Position numbers and translations under genes: made by a program | DNA from: Curtobacterium sp. VKM Ac-1395 | GTDB lineage: Bacteria; Actinomycetota; Actinomycetes; Actinomycetales; Microbacteriaceae | Reading direction: 5' to 3' | Assembly (NCBI RefSeq): GCF_015350975.1 | Contig: NZ_JADKRX010000003.1 | Location: 541,278 to 605,277 of the forward strand | Length of the DNA: 64,000 nt | Notes under the pieces: generated by a model | Database searches by the model: none | What the model was told of the DNA's origin: nothing | The model's input: only the letters and a program-made list of their open reading frames with translations | In this document: piece by piece, positions 52,537 through 61,166 of the stretch | Layout of the letters: the number at the start of each line of letters is the position of its first letter | Numbering within the stretch: position 1 is the stretch's first letter

Positions 52537-53682
52537 ATGCGCATCGCCCTGCTCACCTACTCCACGAAGCCCCGCGGCGGGGTGGTCCACACGCTCGCGC
52601 TCGCCGAGGCCCTCGCCGCGTCCGGCCACGACGTGACCGTCGGCACGCTCGGCCGAGGCGGGGACGAGGTGTTCTTCCGTGCCGTCGACCCGAGGGTGAC
52701 CATGCAGGTCGTCCCGTTCCCCGACGCATCCCCCGACGAGACCGTCGGGGAACGCATCGTCCGGTCGATCGAGGCGCTCCGTGCCGGACTCGACCTGTCC
52801 GGCTTCGACGTCGTCCACGCGCAGGACTGCATCTCGTCGAACGCCTGCGCGGGCGCCGTCCGCACCGTCCACCACCTCGACACGTTCACGACCGCGCAGC
52901 TCGTCGCCTGCCACGACCGGGCCGTCCGCGAACCGGCCGCCCTGGTCTGCGTGTCCCGATCGGTCGCCGCCGAGGTCACGGCGTCCTACGACCGGTCGGC
53001 CACCGTCATCCCGAACGGCGTCGACGCCGCCCGGTTCACCGATGCCGCCGCCGGCACCCCGACGGCCGTGGCAGCCCGGGCAGCGTGGACCGACCGACTC
53101 GGCCGGTACGTCCTCGCCGTCGGCGGCATCGAACCGCGCAAGGGCACCATCGACCTGCTCCGCGCCTACGACCTCCTCCGGACCCGCGGCCACGACGACG
53201 TCACGCTCGTCCTCGCCGGCGGCGAGACCCTGTTCGACTACCGGCCCTACCGCGCCGAGTTCGACGCCGTGGTCCGGGACCGCGGGGTCCCGGTGACGGA
53301 ACTCGGCGTCGTCGACGACCCGAGCCTCCCGGCCCTGGTCGCCAGCGCAGCCGCCTTCTCCTTCGTCTCCACCAAGGAGGGCTTCGGCCTGGCGGCCATG
53401 GAGGCGCTCGCCGCCGGCGTCCCGGTCGTCGCGCGGGACCTCCCCGTCCTCCGCGAGGTGTTCGGCGACACCGTCGCCTTCGCCGCGGACGTCGACGGCA
53501 TCGCCGACGCGCTCGGGTCCGCGCTGCGCGACCCGGTCGACCCACTGTCGGGACGAGCGCTCGCAGCGAGCTACTCGTGGACCGCCGCCGCAGCCGCGCA
53601 CGTCGAGCTGTACGGTCGGCTCCTCGACCGCTCCGGCGGTGTACCGATCGGCCGCGTGCGATCCGACGCGGTCCCCGCCTGA
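52537..53682 (+). CDS. MSMEG_0565 family glycosyltransferase
   Basis: GT4-type glycosyltransferase of 381 residues (GT-B fold). N-terminal MRIALLTYSTKPRGGVVHTL, central VIPNGVDAARF and VGGIEPRKGTIDLLRAY, and the nucleotide-sugar motif FVSTKEGFGLAAMEALAAG. It is a known companion of Nit1C clusters, possibly glycosylating the cluster product. The ATG at 52537 is 13 nt after the GNAT/AIR gene, and its stop overlaps the ligase start by 1 nt. Confidence 0.88.
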   Translation: MRIALLTYSTKPRGGVVHTLALAEALAASGHDVTVGTLGRGGDEVFFRAVDPRVTMQVVPFPDASPDETVGERIVRSIEALRAGLDLSGFDVVHAQDCISSNACAGAVRTVHHLDTFTTAQLVACHDRAVREPAALVCVSRSVAAEVTASYDRSATVIPNGVDAARFTDAAAGTPTAVAARAAWTDRLGRYVLAVGGIEPRKGTIDLLRAYDLLRTRGHDDVTLVLAGGETLFDYRPYRAEFDAVVRDRGVPVTELGVVDDPSLPALVASAAAFSFVSTKEGFGLAAMEALAAGVPVVARDLPVLREVFGDTVAFAADVDGIADALGSALRDPVDPLSGRALAASYSWTAAAAAHVELYGRLLDRSGGVPIGRVRSDAVPA

Positions 53683-55178
53683 TGCGCGTCTCGATCTCGC
53701 GGGCCTTCACCGCACTCGCGGCGGAGGACCCGGACCGGCTCGCCGTCGACGACGGCGTCACCCGGCTGGACCGTCGGGCGCTCGAGGACCGGTCGAACCG
53801 GCTCGCCTGGCTCCTCCTGGAGGCCGGGGTCACCCCCGACGCGTTCGTGACGGTCATCGGGTCCAACAGCGTGGACACCGTGGTCGCCACCGTCGCGGCG
53901 TGGAAGGCCGGCGCGACGCCCCAGCCGCTGTCACCCCGACTGCCGCCGCACGACCGCGACGCCGTGCTGGACCTCGTCCGACCGGCACTGGTCCTGACCG
54001 ATCAGCCGATGGCGCGGCACCGGTCGATGCCCCTCACCGGCTGTGGTTCCGGGGCCGGGGACGTCGCCGTGCTCCCGGACGCCGCCGCGCGGTCCTGGAA
54101 GGCGCCGACCTCCAGCGGGAGCACCGGCACCCCCAAGGTCGTCGTCGCGGCGGCCTCGGCCCACGTCGACCGGGAGGGCCGGGTCGCTGCGTTCGTCCCC
54201 CGGCACGCGACGCAGCTCGTCGCCGGTCCGCTGCACCACGCGGCGCCCTTCGTCTACGCGATGCGCGGCCTGATGACCGGGCACGAGCTCGTCCTGCTCC
54301 CCCGGTTCGACGCCCGAGCCTGGCTGGCGGCCGTCGAGCGACACCGGGTCACGTGGAGCATGCTCGTGCCGACGATGATGTCGCGCGTCACCGCGCTCGG
54401 TCCGGACCGCCTGGAGAGCGCCGACGTGTCCTCGCTCGAGTCGGTCCTGCACATCGGGTCCACCTGCCCGCCGCACGTGAAACGTGCCTGGATCGACTGG
54501 CTCGGCCCCGACCGGGTCGTCGAGGTGTACTCCGGCACCGAGTCGAACGGGCTGACGATGATCACCGGTCGGGAGTGGGTGGAGCGGCCAGGCTCCGTCG
54601 GGCGGGCGGCAGGAGGCTCCTCCGTCCGCGTCCTCCGACCGGACGACACCCTCGCCGGACCGGGCGAGATCGGACGCATCGAGTTCACCCGACCGGGGCC
54701 CGCCACCTACCGGTACCTCGGCCGACCGGAGCCCGCCGCGGACGAGTGGCACGGGCTCGGGGACATGGGCCACCTCGACGACGAGGGTTACCTGTACCTG
54801 GCCGACCGCGCCGACGACCGGATCGTCTCCGGCGGCGTCGACGTCTGGCCGGCCGCGATCGAGTCCGCGCTCGAGGCCCACCCCGCCGTCCGGTCGTGCG
54901 TCGTCGTCGGGGTGCCGGACGACGACCTCGGCGAGCGGGTCCGCGCGGTCGTCGACGTCGGGGAGCACGACCTCGCCGAGAACGACCTCACCCGCTGGGC
55001 CGCCGAGCGCCTGGACCCCGAGCGGCGGCCTCGCGAATGGGTCATCGTCCGCGAACCGCTGCGCGACGACACCGGGAAGGTCCGCCGCGCCCGCTATCGA
55101 GGTGCGGTGGACGACCAGGCACCGCCATCGCCATCGCCACCGCCACCGCCACCGCCACCGCCACCGAGAGAACCGTGA
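53682..55178 (+). CDS. AMP-forming acyl-CoA synthetase/ligase with Pro-rich tail
   Basis: ANL-superfamily adenylating enzyme of 498 residues. Motifs: TSSGSTGTPKVVV (P-loop), YSGTESNGLTMI, GDMGHLDDEGYLYLADRADD (with D/R hinge) and DDTGKVRRARY with the catalytic Lys. It would activate a carboxylic acid, perhaps the acid made by the nitrilase. The last 20 or so residues are PSPSPPP-type repeats encoded by a hexanucleotide array. It overlaps the glycosyltransferase by one base, so it is part of the cluster although not a core Nit1C gene. Confidence 0.85.
   Translation: MRVSISRAFTALAAEDPDRLAVDDGVTRLDRRALEDRSNRLAWLLLEAGVTPDAFVTVIGSNSVDTVVATVAAWKAGATPQPLSPRLPPHDRDAVLDLVRPALVLTDQPMARHRSMPLTGCGSGAGDVAVLPDAAARSWKAPTSSGSTGTPKVVVAAASAHVDREGRVAAFVPRHATQLVAGPLHHAAPFVYAMRGLMTGHELVLLPRFDARAWLAAVERHRVTWSMLVPTMMSRVTALGPDRLESADVSSLESVLHIGSTCPPHVKRAWIDWLGPDRVVEVYSGTESNGLTMITGREWVERPGSVGRAAGGSSVRVLRPDDTLAGPGEIGRIEFTRPGPATYRYLGRPEPAADEWHGLGDMGHLDDEGYLYLADRADDRIVSGGVDVWPAAIESALEAHPAVRSCVVVGVPDDDLGERVRAVVDVGEHDLAENDLTRWAAERLDPERRPREWVIVREPLRDDTGKVRRARYRGAVDDQAPPSPSPPPPPPPPPPREP
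55121..55166 (+). repeat. Hexanucleotide microsatellite in the ligase C-terminus
   Basis: Seven tandem copies of ACCGCC or ATCGCC and a partial eighth. Read in frame it gives a Pro/Ser-Pro tail. Unit changes stay in frame, so length polymorphism would alter the tail without a frameshift. It lies 20 nt before the next start codon. Confidence 0.9.
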
Positions 55179-55186
55179 GGAACACC

Positions 55187-55597
55187 ATGACCACACCTGC
55201 CCCGACCAACGTCCTCGACGTGACCGTCGTGGACTCGAACCGAGCGCCCTGGGACCTCTTCGTCGTCCCGCAGACCGGCGCCGAGATCCCCAGCAAGGCG
55301 CTGGTCAGCGACCCGGACACGGGTATGCAGGTCTTCAAGATGCGCTACCCCGCGGGCTTCGTCAACAAGTGGCACACCCACTCGCACGCCCACGGCATGT
55401 ACGTCCTCGACGGCGTCCTCCACACGCACCAGGGCGACCATGGCCCCGGCTCGTTCGTGTGGTTCCCGGAGGGCGGCTGGATGGAACACGGCGCCACCGA
55501 ACACGGCGACGTCACCTTCCTGTTCATCACGAACAAGCCGTTCGACATCGCCTACGAAGAGGACGCGGTCCACCCGTACCCGCCGCACCTGACCTGA
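55187..55597 (+). CDS. Cupin-domain protein
   Basis: Single-domain cupin of 136 residues. Motif 1 KWHTHSHAHGMYVLDGVL gives three His and is followed by motif 2 PEGGWMEHGATEHGDVTFLF. The metal-binding pattern suggests an Fe or Mn dioxygenase, isomerase or lyase. It lies 8 nt after the ligase with GAGG upstream and ends the Nit1C transcript. Not usually listed as a core Nit1C component, so it may tailor the product. Confidence 0.85.
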   Translation: MTTPAPTNVLDVTVVDSNRAPWDLFVVPQTGAEIPSKALVSDPDTGMQVFKMRYPAGFVNKWHTHSHAHGMYVLDGVLHTHQGDHGPGSFVWFPEGGWMEHGATEHGDVTFLFITNKPFDIAYEEDAVHPYPPHLT

Positions 55598-55613
55598 GCG
55601 CGCGGACGCCGGA

Positions 55614-56255
55614 TCAGCCCTGGACGGTCGGCCGCGGTGCAGCGACCGTGGAAGCGGCCTCCGCGGACCGGGCCAGGAGCCGCTGCCCGAACCGGGTCAT
55701 GTAGCCGCCGTAGGACAGCGTCGCGGCTGCGGCACCAGCACCGACCCACGACCACGCGAGCGGCCACGCCGAACCGTCGGCGAGCACGGCGACCACGCCG
55801 GCGAGCCCCACGAGGGTGGTCCACGTCGCGATCCAGGTGTCGATCGACCGGTGGAACACGCGCGCCATCGGGTAGAAGTGCAGCCCGACGATGACCGCGA
55901 TGGTCGGCACGATGAACCGGTCGAGGCCGTTCGCCCCGAGGACCCCGACCGCGACCCCGATGAGCAGCCCCTCGGCGCCGAACACCGCCCCGAAGAGCGC
56001 GCCGTTCGGCTTCCGCGCCTGGTCCGACGCGCTGAGCACGGTGGACATGCGTCGGCCGGCGACGAGGAGCCGGACCGCCTGTACGAGGAACAGGACCGCC
56101 GCCACGGCGCTGACCACCATGACCACCGTCGCGACCGGCGTCGGCCACCCGGTGAAGGTGTCGCTCGCCCACCAGAGCGAGAACACGGCCATCAGGACCA
56201 GCCCCGACGCGACACCGGTGGCCAGGGCTCGGGCTGGACGCGTCTCGTCGCTCAT
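55614..56255 (-). CDS. Multi-pass membrane protein of unknown function
   Basis: Protein of 213 residues with about six hydrophobic helices (ALATGVASGLVLMAVFSLWW near the start; VATVVMVVSAVAAVLFLVQA; FGAVFGAEGLLIGVAVGVLG; FIVPTIAVIVGLHFYPMARV). The ATG at 56255 is chosen because the helices follow directly; the open frame extends upstream into the terminator. It converges on the cupin gene with a 16-nt gap. No family function is recognised. Confidence 0.75.
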   Translation of the reverse strand: MSDETRPARALATGVASGLVLMAVFSLWWASDTFTGWPTPVATVVMVVSAVAAVLFLVQAVRLLVAGRRMSTVLSASDQARKPNGALFGAVFGAEGLLIGVAVGVLGANGLDRFIVPTIAVIVGLHFYPMARVFHRSIDTWIATWTTLVGLAGVVAVLADGSAWPLAWSWVGAGAAAATLSYGGYMTRFGQRLLARSAEAASTVAAPRPTVQG

Positions 56256-56283
56256 GGTCGCGATCCTAGGGCCCACCCGTGCC

Positions 56284-56325
56284 GGACGGGAGGCTCGTGA
56301 CGGCGCCGCCACGAGCCTCCCGTCC
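56284..56325 (-). terminator. Repeated-type hairpin terminator after the lactonase gene
   Basis: Perfect 15-bp arms GGACGGGAGGCTCGT (56284-56298) and complement (56311-56325) with a 12-nt inner loop. Third member of the family seen at 1169-1210 and 27727-27774. It lies 10 nt after the stop of the SMP-30 gene. Confidence 0.85.
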
Positions 56326-56334
56326 GTCGATCAG

Positions 56335-57204
56335 TCAGGGACCAGGAACGGTCACCCGGACCGCGCTGATGCGCCCGGCGCGCGTCTGCGCGGTGGTGGC
56401 CGGGTCGTAGCTGTCGGCGGTGGCCAGGTAGAGGGTGCGCCCGTCGGGGCCACCGAGGGCGCAGTCGATCGCGCAGCGTCCCGGTGCGTCGATGCGGTCC
56501 GTGACCTCGCCGCCCTCGACCACGCGGAGGAACTCGCCGGTGTCGACCGAGCACACCCAGACGGCGCCCTCGGCGTCGACGGTGCTGCCGTCCGGCGTCA
56601 CGCCTGCCGGCAGCGCCGCCCACTCGCGGCGGCCGGTCAGGGAGCCGTCGGCCTCGATGTCGAACGCGGTCAGGCGGCCGCCCCAGGTCTCGCTGACGAC
56701 CAGCGTGCGGGTGCCCGGCAGCACGCTCGCGCTGTTCGGGAAGACCAGACCGTCGGCAGCCAGGCGGGCCGAACCGTCGGGCTCGACGACGTAGAGCGGG
56801 CCGGGGCGGAGCTCCTCGCCGGCGTACAGGTCGTACCCGAAGGCACCGACGTAGGTCCGGCCGGTCGCGGCGTCGACGACCAGGTCGTTGATGAGGGACG
56901 ACTCGATCGGTGCCAGGTCGGCGTACACGCTCTGTGAGCCGTCGGGCTGGACGGCGACGATGGTGCGGGCCTCCATCGCGCTGACGATCAGGCGGCCGTC
57001 CTGCAGCCAGCCGAGGCCCGACGACTGGCCGTCGACCGTCGTCTCGAGGCGGGGACCGGCGTCCGAGGCGGGGTCGAGCGAGAAGACCTCACCGGTGTGC
57101 ATGTCCGAGTACCAGAGCCGGCCGTCGTGCCAGCGGTTGCCCTCGGGGAAGCGGATGCCGGTGACGACGTCGGTCGCGGTCGTGGAGTCCAGGGTGATGT
57201 GCAC
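56335..57204 (-). CDS. SMP-30/gluconolactonase family protein
   Basis: Six-bladed beta-propeller lactonase-type hydrolase of 289 residues. Motifs: FPEGNRWHDGRLWYSDMHTG (metal Glu), SGLGWLQDGRLIVSAMEART, SLINDLVVDAATGRTYVGAF and CAIDCALGGPDGRTLYLATA. It probably hydrolyses a sugar lactone or related ester with a divalent metal. The GTG at 57204 opens VHITLDSTT; no strong ribosome site is seen. Monocistronic. Confidence 0.88.
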   Translation of the reverse strand: MHITLDSTTATDVVTGIRFPEGNRWHDGRLWYSDMHTGEVFSLDPASDAGPRLETTVDGQSSGLGWLQDGRLIVSAMEARTIVAVQPDGSQSVYADLAPIESSLINDLVVDAATGRTYVGAFGYDLYAGEELRPGPLYVVEPDGSARLAADGLVFPNSASVLPGTRTLVVSETWGGRLTAFDIEADGSLTGRREWAALPAGVTPDGSTVDAEGAVWVCSVDTGEFLRVVEGGEVTDRIDAPGRCAIDCALGGPDGRTLYLATADSYDPATTAQTRAGRISAVRVTVPGP

Positions 57205-57305
57205 GCGATCAGCCTGCCAGGCGGGCCAGGGCGTCGTCCGGGTGACGACGCCGGCTGGGGTCGGGGCGCGGCGACCGCCTGCCGGGCGGGAGACCCGGTG
57301 GACGC

Positions 57306-57950
57306 TCAGCGGTCGGAGCGCGCCGTCTCCGTCACGTCGAAGTTCTGGTCGAACACGTCGTCCGGGTCGAACCGCGCCTTCAGCGTGCGGAGCCGCGCGA
57401 GTGTCCGCGGCGGGAAGGCCTCGGCGACCGCCTCGGCCCGGTGGTCGCTCTCGAAGCTGAGGTACATGCCGTCCATGCGCTCGTGCACCGGCTCCCACGC
57501 CCGGTCGAACGCCGGGCCGCCGTCCACCGACACGGCCGTGACCGAGAAGTTCTGGTGGCGGTGCGCGTAGGCGGTGGCATCCGGATCGAGGTCGTTGACC
57601 GCTCCCCCGACGGACCGGATCTGGACCATCTCCGCACCGCCAGCCCTGAGCAGCACGGCGATCCGCGCGGACAGGTCGTCGTCGAGGTGGACGGCCAGGC
57701 CGGTGTGGGCCGCTGCGCGCTGCTGCCCGGTGTGCGGAGCGCCGCTGGTGAGCGGGACCGCCGAGTACGGCACGACCATCGACCGCTGGCCCGCGGTGCC
57801 CGTCAGCCGGACGAATCGCTCCAACTCCGGGACCGCCGCACCGAGGTCGTCGCCGGCGTACACCACGGTCGCCTGGGCGAACGGCCTCGGCCCGGCGCCG
57901 AGGTAGAGGAACGCGGAGACCTCCCTCGCGGCTACCTGACGCGTCAGGTA
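57306..57950 (-). pseudogene. C-terminal remnant of a berberine-bridge-type FAD oxidase
   Basis: About 215 codons match only the C-terminal half of FAD-dependent BBE-type oxidases (SVGGAVNDLDPDATAYAHRH, PVHERMDGMYLSFESDH, and the ending RLRTLKARFDPDDVFDQNFD). The FAD-binding half, normally about 230 residues, is missing, and similarity stops near 57950 at a perfect palindrome. The frame stays open upstream but without the family sequence. It looks like a gene cut by a deletion or by insertion of the segment to its right. Confidence 0.75.
57933..57950. promoter_or_regulatory. Perfect 18-bp palindrome at the pseudogene junction
   Basis: TACCTGACGCGTCAGGTA is fully self-complementary. The CTGACGCGTCAG core resembles TetR-type operators. 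It sits exactly where oxidase similarity ends, so it may come from the element next to it or from a regulator of the former gene. Confidence 0.6.
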
Positions 57951-58434
57951 TTCCGTCTCGCCGGAGAATCGTCGGACGGGGAGGCTCGGTGGGGGCCCGC
58001 CCGCGTCCCGCGACGGCGCAGCGTGGCGAGGGTGCCCCCGGCCAGGGCAGGCGCCCGGACGGGCGCTCAACTTGTGCTCTGGGAACCTCCTGCGGCGGCC
58101 CGACCGGCTTCTCCGAGCTGCACAGACAGTCGCCAGCCACTCGGCGCGGGCAAGCAGCGCCCTGAAACGCTGCCCACCGTGCGGAGGGGTCCGGCCGGAT
58201 GCGCCGTACCGACTCCGTCGACAAACCTCCGCACGCAGTTCAGAGGTCAAGCAACTCGAGGAACCTCGTCGGGCGAGCAGCGAGAGCCACTTGCGGCAGA
58301 CGAGATAGAGCGGATTCGCAGCGGGCCGAATGCCCTCTCGATGACGTCCTGAGGGGCGGACGATTCCTCCCCGTCACGTCTGGGCCGATGCTCCGACACG
58401 CTACCGGGCACGACTCAGGCGACTGGCGGTGCCC
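57951..58434. other. 484-bp gene-free junction before the Septu-like genes
   Basis: No gene is recognised. GC content falls by eye from left to right, and this may hold the left boundary of an acquired segment. A candidate promoter follows at 58435-58440. Confidence 0.5.
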
Positions 58435-58440
58435 TACGAT
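58435..58440 (+). promoter_or_regulatory. Candidate -10 box of the ptuA-like gene
   Basis: TACGAT lies 6 nt before the ATG at 58447, the spacing expected for a leaderless transcript with the ATG as the first codon. No strong -35 is visible. It supports 58447 over the GTG at 58429 as the start. Confidence 0.5.
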
Positions 58441-58446
58441 TTCGAC

Positions 58447-59772
58447 ATGGCGCAGACGGGTGACTGGCACATCGACAGGCTCGAGCTAACCAACTTTCGT
58501 GGCTTCGAGCACCTCAATATTGACTTCCACCCGTCCCTGACCGTACTGGTCGGCGTGAATGGTGTCGGCAAGACCGCCGTTCTCGACGCCGTCGCGATCA
58601 TGCTCGGATCCATCGTTCGAGAGTTCGGCGGAGACACACGAGGGTTCGCGCATTCAGACGTACGAGAAACCGCCCGCGACCTGCTCTCTCAAGGCGGGGT
58701 GGCGTCGATGGACGCGGTCTACCCGGTTTCTGCCCTGGTAGAGGCGACTGTTGCGGGGGCCGAGCTATGGTGGAGCCGCAGTCGCCAGCGGGCGAGCGGC
58801 CGGACGACTTGGGCGGACCGGAACGGCGCGGTCGGAGACATTGCCCGAGCGACATGGGAGCGCGCTCAAGCCGAAGCTGGTCCTACCCAGCCGTTGCCGA
58901 TTCTCGCGCTCTACGGAGTCGAGCGGTTGCTCGGTGTCAGAAAGGCGTCGGGATCGATTACCCGAGCAAGGTCGAGCGCGTACGACGCAGCACTGACCGG
59001 AAAGTCCGATCTGACGCGCCTCTCGGCGTACCTGCGTGCACTGACACTCGCGGAGTTCGCCGCGGAGCGACGCGGAGGGGACGCCGAGGCCGCTACTGAG
59101 CAGATCCGGGCGATCACGATCGCAGCGGATCGCGTCCTAGAAGGAACGGGCTGGCATCGGCCCGAATGGAGCCCCGTCGTCGAGGAATTGACTCTCACGC
59201 ACGACGACCAGAGCGTCCTTCCGCTGTCGCTCCTTTCGAGTGGCATCAAGATCGCGGTGGGACTCGTCGTCGACCTTGTCAGCCGACTGGCTCGAGCGAA
59301 CCCTCACCTCGGAGCAGAGCAGCTCCTCGAATCGGCCCTAGGCATCGTCTTGATCGACGAAGTCGACCTGCATCTCCACCCGACCTGGCAGCAGCGCATC
59401 GTTCCCCAGCTGCGAACTGCATTCCCACGCGTGCAGTTCATTGTAACGACACATAGCCCTCAGGTGCTATCGACGGTGGACGCCGAGCACATCCGCATAA
59501 TCGACGGCCAGACCATTCGTCGCGTCGACTACTCGGCCGGCCTACGCAGCGACATTGTGATGGAAAAGGTGCTTGGCACGCAGGCCGAGCCAAACCTAGA
59601 AGTGAACAAGACTCTCGCCAAGTACATGGACCTCGTCGAGAATGGCGCGGGACAGGAAGCTCCCGCGGTGCGTCTCCGCCAGCAGCTCGACGAGGAACTC
59701 GGCGGAGTTTCGAACGTCCCGAAACTCTCCCGCGCCGACGCCAGCATGACTTTCTACGGTCTTGGAGACTGA
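58447..59772 (+). CDS. ptuA: AAA/SMC-like ATPase, Septu PtuA type
   Basis: ATPase of 441 residues of the OLD/RecF-like AAA group. Walker A GVNGVGKT at 36-43, LPLSLLSSGIKIAVGLV (signature region), Walker B with IVLIDEVDLHLHPTWQ, and TTHSPQVLSTV (switch His). Beside a TIGR02646-type HNH protein this is the gene pair of the Septu anti-phage system, PtuA being the sensor ATPase. Codon use is clearly more AT-rich than neighbours, indicating transfer. No reverse transcriptase is near, so this is not a retron version. Confidence 0.78.
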   Translation: MAQTGDWHIDRLELTNFRGFEHLNIDFHPSLTVLVGVNGVGKTAVLDAVAIMLGSIVREFGGDTRGFAHSDVRETARDLLSQGGVASMDAVYPVSALVEATVAGAELWWSRSRQRASGRTTWADRNGAVGDIARATWERAQAEAGPTQPLPILALYGVERLLGVRKASGSITRARSSAYDAALTGKSDLTRLSAYLRALTLAEFAAERRGGDAEAATEQIRAITIAADRVLEGTGWHRPEWSPVVEELTLTHDDQSVLPLSLLSSGIKIAVGLVVDLVSRLARANPHLGAEQLLESALGIVLIDEVDLHLHPTWQQRIVPQLRTAFPRVQFIVTTHSPQVLSTVDAEHIRIIDGQTIRRVDYSAGLRSDIVMEKVLGTQAEPNLEVNKTLAKYMDLVENGAGQEAPAVRLRQQLDEELGGVSNVPKLSRADASMTFYGLGD

Positions 59773-60461
59773 TGCGCCGGATCACAGCTCACAGGCCACC
59801 CAAGGAGTTCGCTGAACTCCGAGCAGCTCGCGAGGAGTACGACCAATTCTCGTCGGAACGCGCCATCCGACGAGTGCTATGGGAGCAACAGGGCGGGCGC
59901 TGTGCATACTGCGAACGCAGACTCCGACACTGGGACCGCGACGATCACCAGACCCGGATCGAGCACTTCCACCCGCAGAACGGAAATGTGTGGTCCTCCG
60001 TCTGCAAGCTTCGAAGCGGCGCGGCCACGCAAACTAAGGCTTCCACGACCTGGAAGAACTTCTTGCTTTGCTGTAACGGCGAGGAACCCCTCGACAAGTC
60101 TTTCCATCGTTGTGACGTCACGAAATACAACACCGACATCTGCGAGACCTTCAGGAATCCTCGAGACTGGGACGGCGACCGCCTCGTTGACATCAAGCGC
60201 TCAGGGAAGGCCGTCGCACGACCGGGAATGCCGGCCGGCGCACAAGATGTGCTCGACTCCGTGGTGCGCGTGAATGCTCCCGAGCTCGTCGAAGTTCGGA
60301 AAAGGGTTCTTGGGGATCTCGAGATCGTGGTACGGGCTTTCTGGAATGGTTCAGCTGCGCAACGTGCTCTCGTCGCCAGCAGGCTTCGTGAGCAGGCGGA
60401 AACCGTCGAGTACGCGACGACGTACTTGACGCTCGCCGCGCGGTTCGAACCTTCCACCTGA
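59772..60461 (+). CDS. ptuB: HNH endonuclease, Septu PtuB / TIGR02646 type
   Basis: Protein of 229 residues with a zinc-ribbon HNH nuclease fold: GGRCAYCERRL (CX2C), IEHFHPQNGN (catalytic His) and KNFLLCCNGEEPLDKSFHRCD. It is the effector expected to cut DNA when PtuA is triggered. The ATG overlaps the ptuA stop by one base (TGATG), so the pair is translationally coupled. AT-richer codon use than the core genes. Alternative name: retron-type HNH protein without retron. Confidence 0.78.
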   Translation: MRRITAHRPPKEFAELRAAREEYDQFSSERAIRRVLWEQQGGRCAYCERRLRHWDRDDHQTRIEHFHPQNGNVWSSVCKLRSGAATQTKASTTWKNFLLCCNGEEPLDKSFHRCDVTKYNTDICETFRNPRDWDGDRLVDIKRSGKAVARPGMPAGAQDVLDSVVRVNAPELVEVRKRVLGDLEIVVRAFWNGSAAQRALVASRLREQAETVEYATTYLTLAARFEPST

Positions 60462-60689
60462 CCGCCACTCGCGATCAGGTCGGGTGGGTCTGCGCTGTTG
60501 ACCGGGTTCCTCGCGGTCCACGACGGCTGGCTGCCGTTTGCGAACATTCGACGGTAAAAAGGCATGGTGAAGCGGGCACGCCGGTAGCGCTCAATGTTTC
60601 GACACCATGGGGTCGTGTCGTGCGTTGGGGCCGCGCGCAACGGATGCAAGTATGGGCGGCTCCCACGGTCGCCTCACGCGTGGGACCGG

Positions 60690-61166
60690 CTACTCCTTCG
60701 AGAGCCGGACGATGGTGGTGCTGCCCGCGATGCTCACTGGGAAGCTGATCTCGTCGTCCTCGTACGTGAACACTTTGGTCGCGTCGGTCGATGCCAGGAG
60801 CGCCGTGTCGGTGGCTGCCGTGTCTCGCGTCGACGTCCAGGTGTACGGCGATGTGTCGTCAGTTGGTGCGGTGAAGGTCCCAACCCAGAACAAGGACGTG
60901 GTGTCGCCACTGTCCGTGACGAAGTTCGCCGTGACGGTGCCGCCGGAGATGTTCGCGGCCATCCAGCCGTCGTCGCTCGCGGAGTTGTTCTGCTTCCAGG
61001 CTCCCGCTAGATCAGGGACCTTCACCGGTTCCGGTGTTGGGGTGGCTGAAGCTGCCTTGGTGGAGTCGACGGCTGCCTCGGTTGGCGCGTTGCTGGCATC
61101 TGCAGCGCTGCAGCCCGTCAGTGCGAGAACCGTCGCGAGCGCGAGGGGACCGAGGAGACGGTTCAT
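60690..61166 (-). CDS. Small lipoprotein
   Basis: Lipoprotein of 158 residues with signal peptide MNRLLGPLALATVLALTGCS (lipobox LTGC, Cys19), a Thr/Ala/Pro-rich linker and a beta-rich domain (PDLAGAWKQNNSASDDGWMA, SDGDTTSLFWVG-like core, FTYEDDEISFPVSIAG). It overlaps the upstream lipoprotein by 4 nt. The layout resembles small surface-anchored proteins that are common in Microbacteriaceae islands. Function unknown. Confidence 0.75.
   Translation of the reverse strand: MNRLLGPLALATVLALTGCSAADASNAPTEAAVDSTKAASATPTPEPVKVPDLAGAWKQNNSASDDGWMAANISGGTVTANFVTDSGDTTSLFWVGTFTAPTDDTSPYTWTSTRDTAATDTALLASTDATKVFTYEDDEISFPVSIAGSTTIVRLSKE

Noticed and set aside
55121..55166. Phase-variable frameshift switch in the ligase
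   Set aside because: The repeat unit is six bases, so changes in copy number keep the reading frame.
58447..60461. Retron with PtuAB effectors
   Set aside because: No reverse transcriptase and no msr/msd-like sequence is seen beside the pair.
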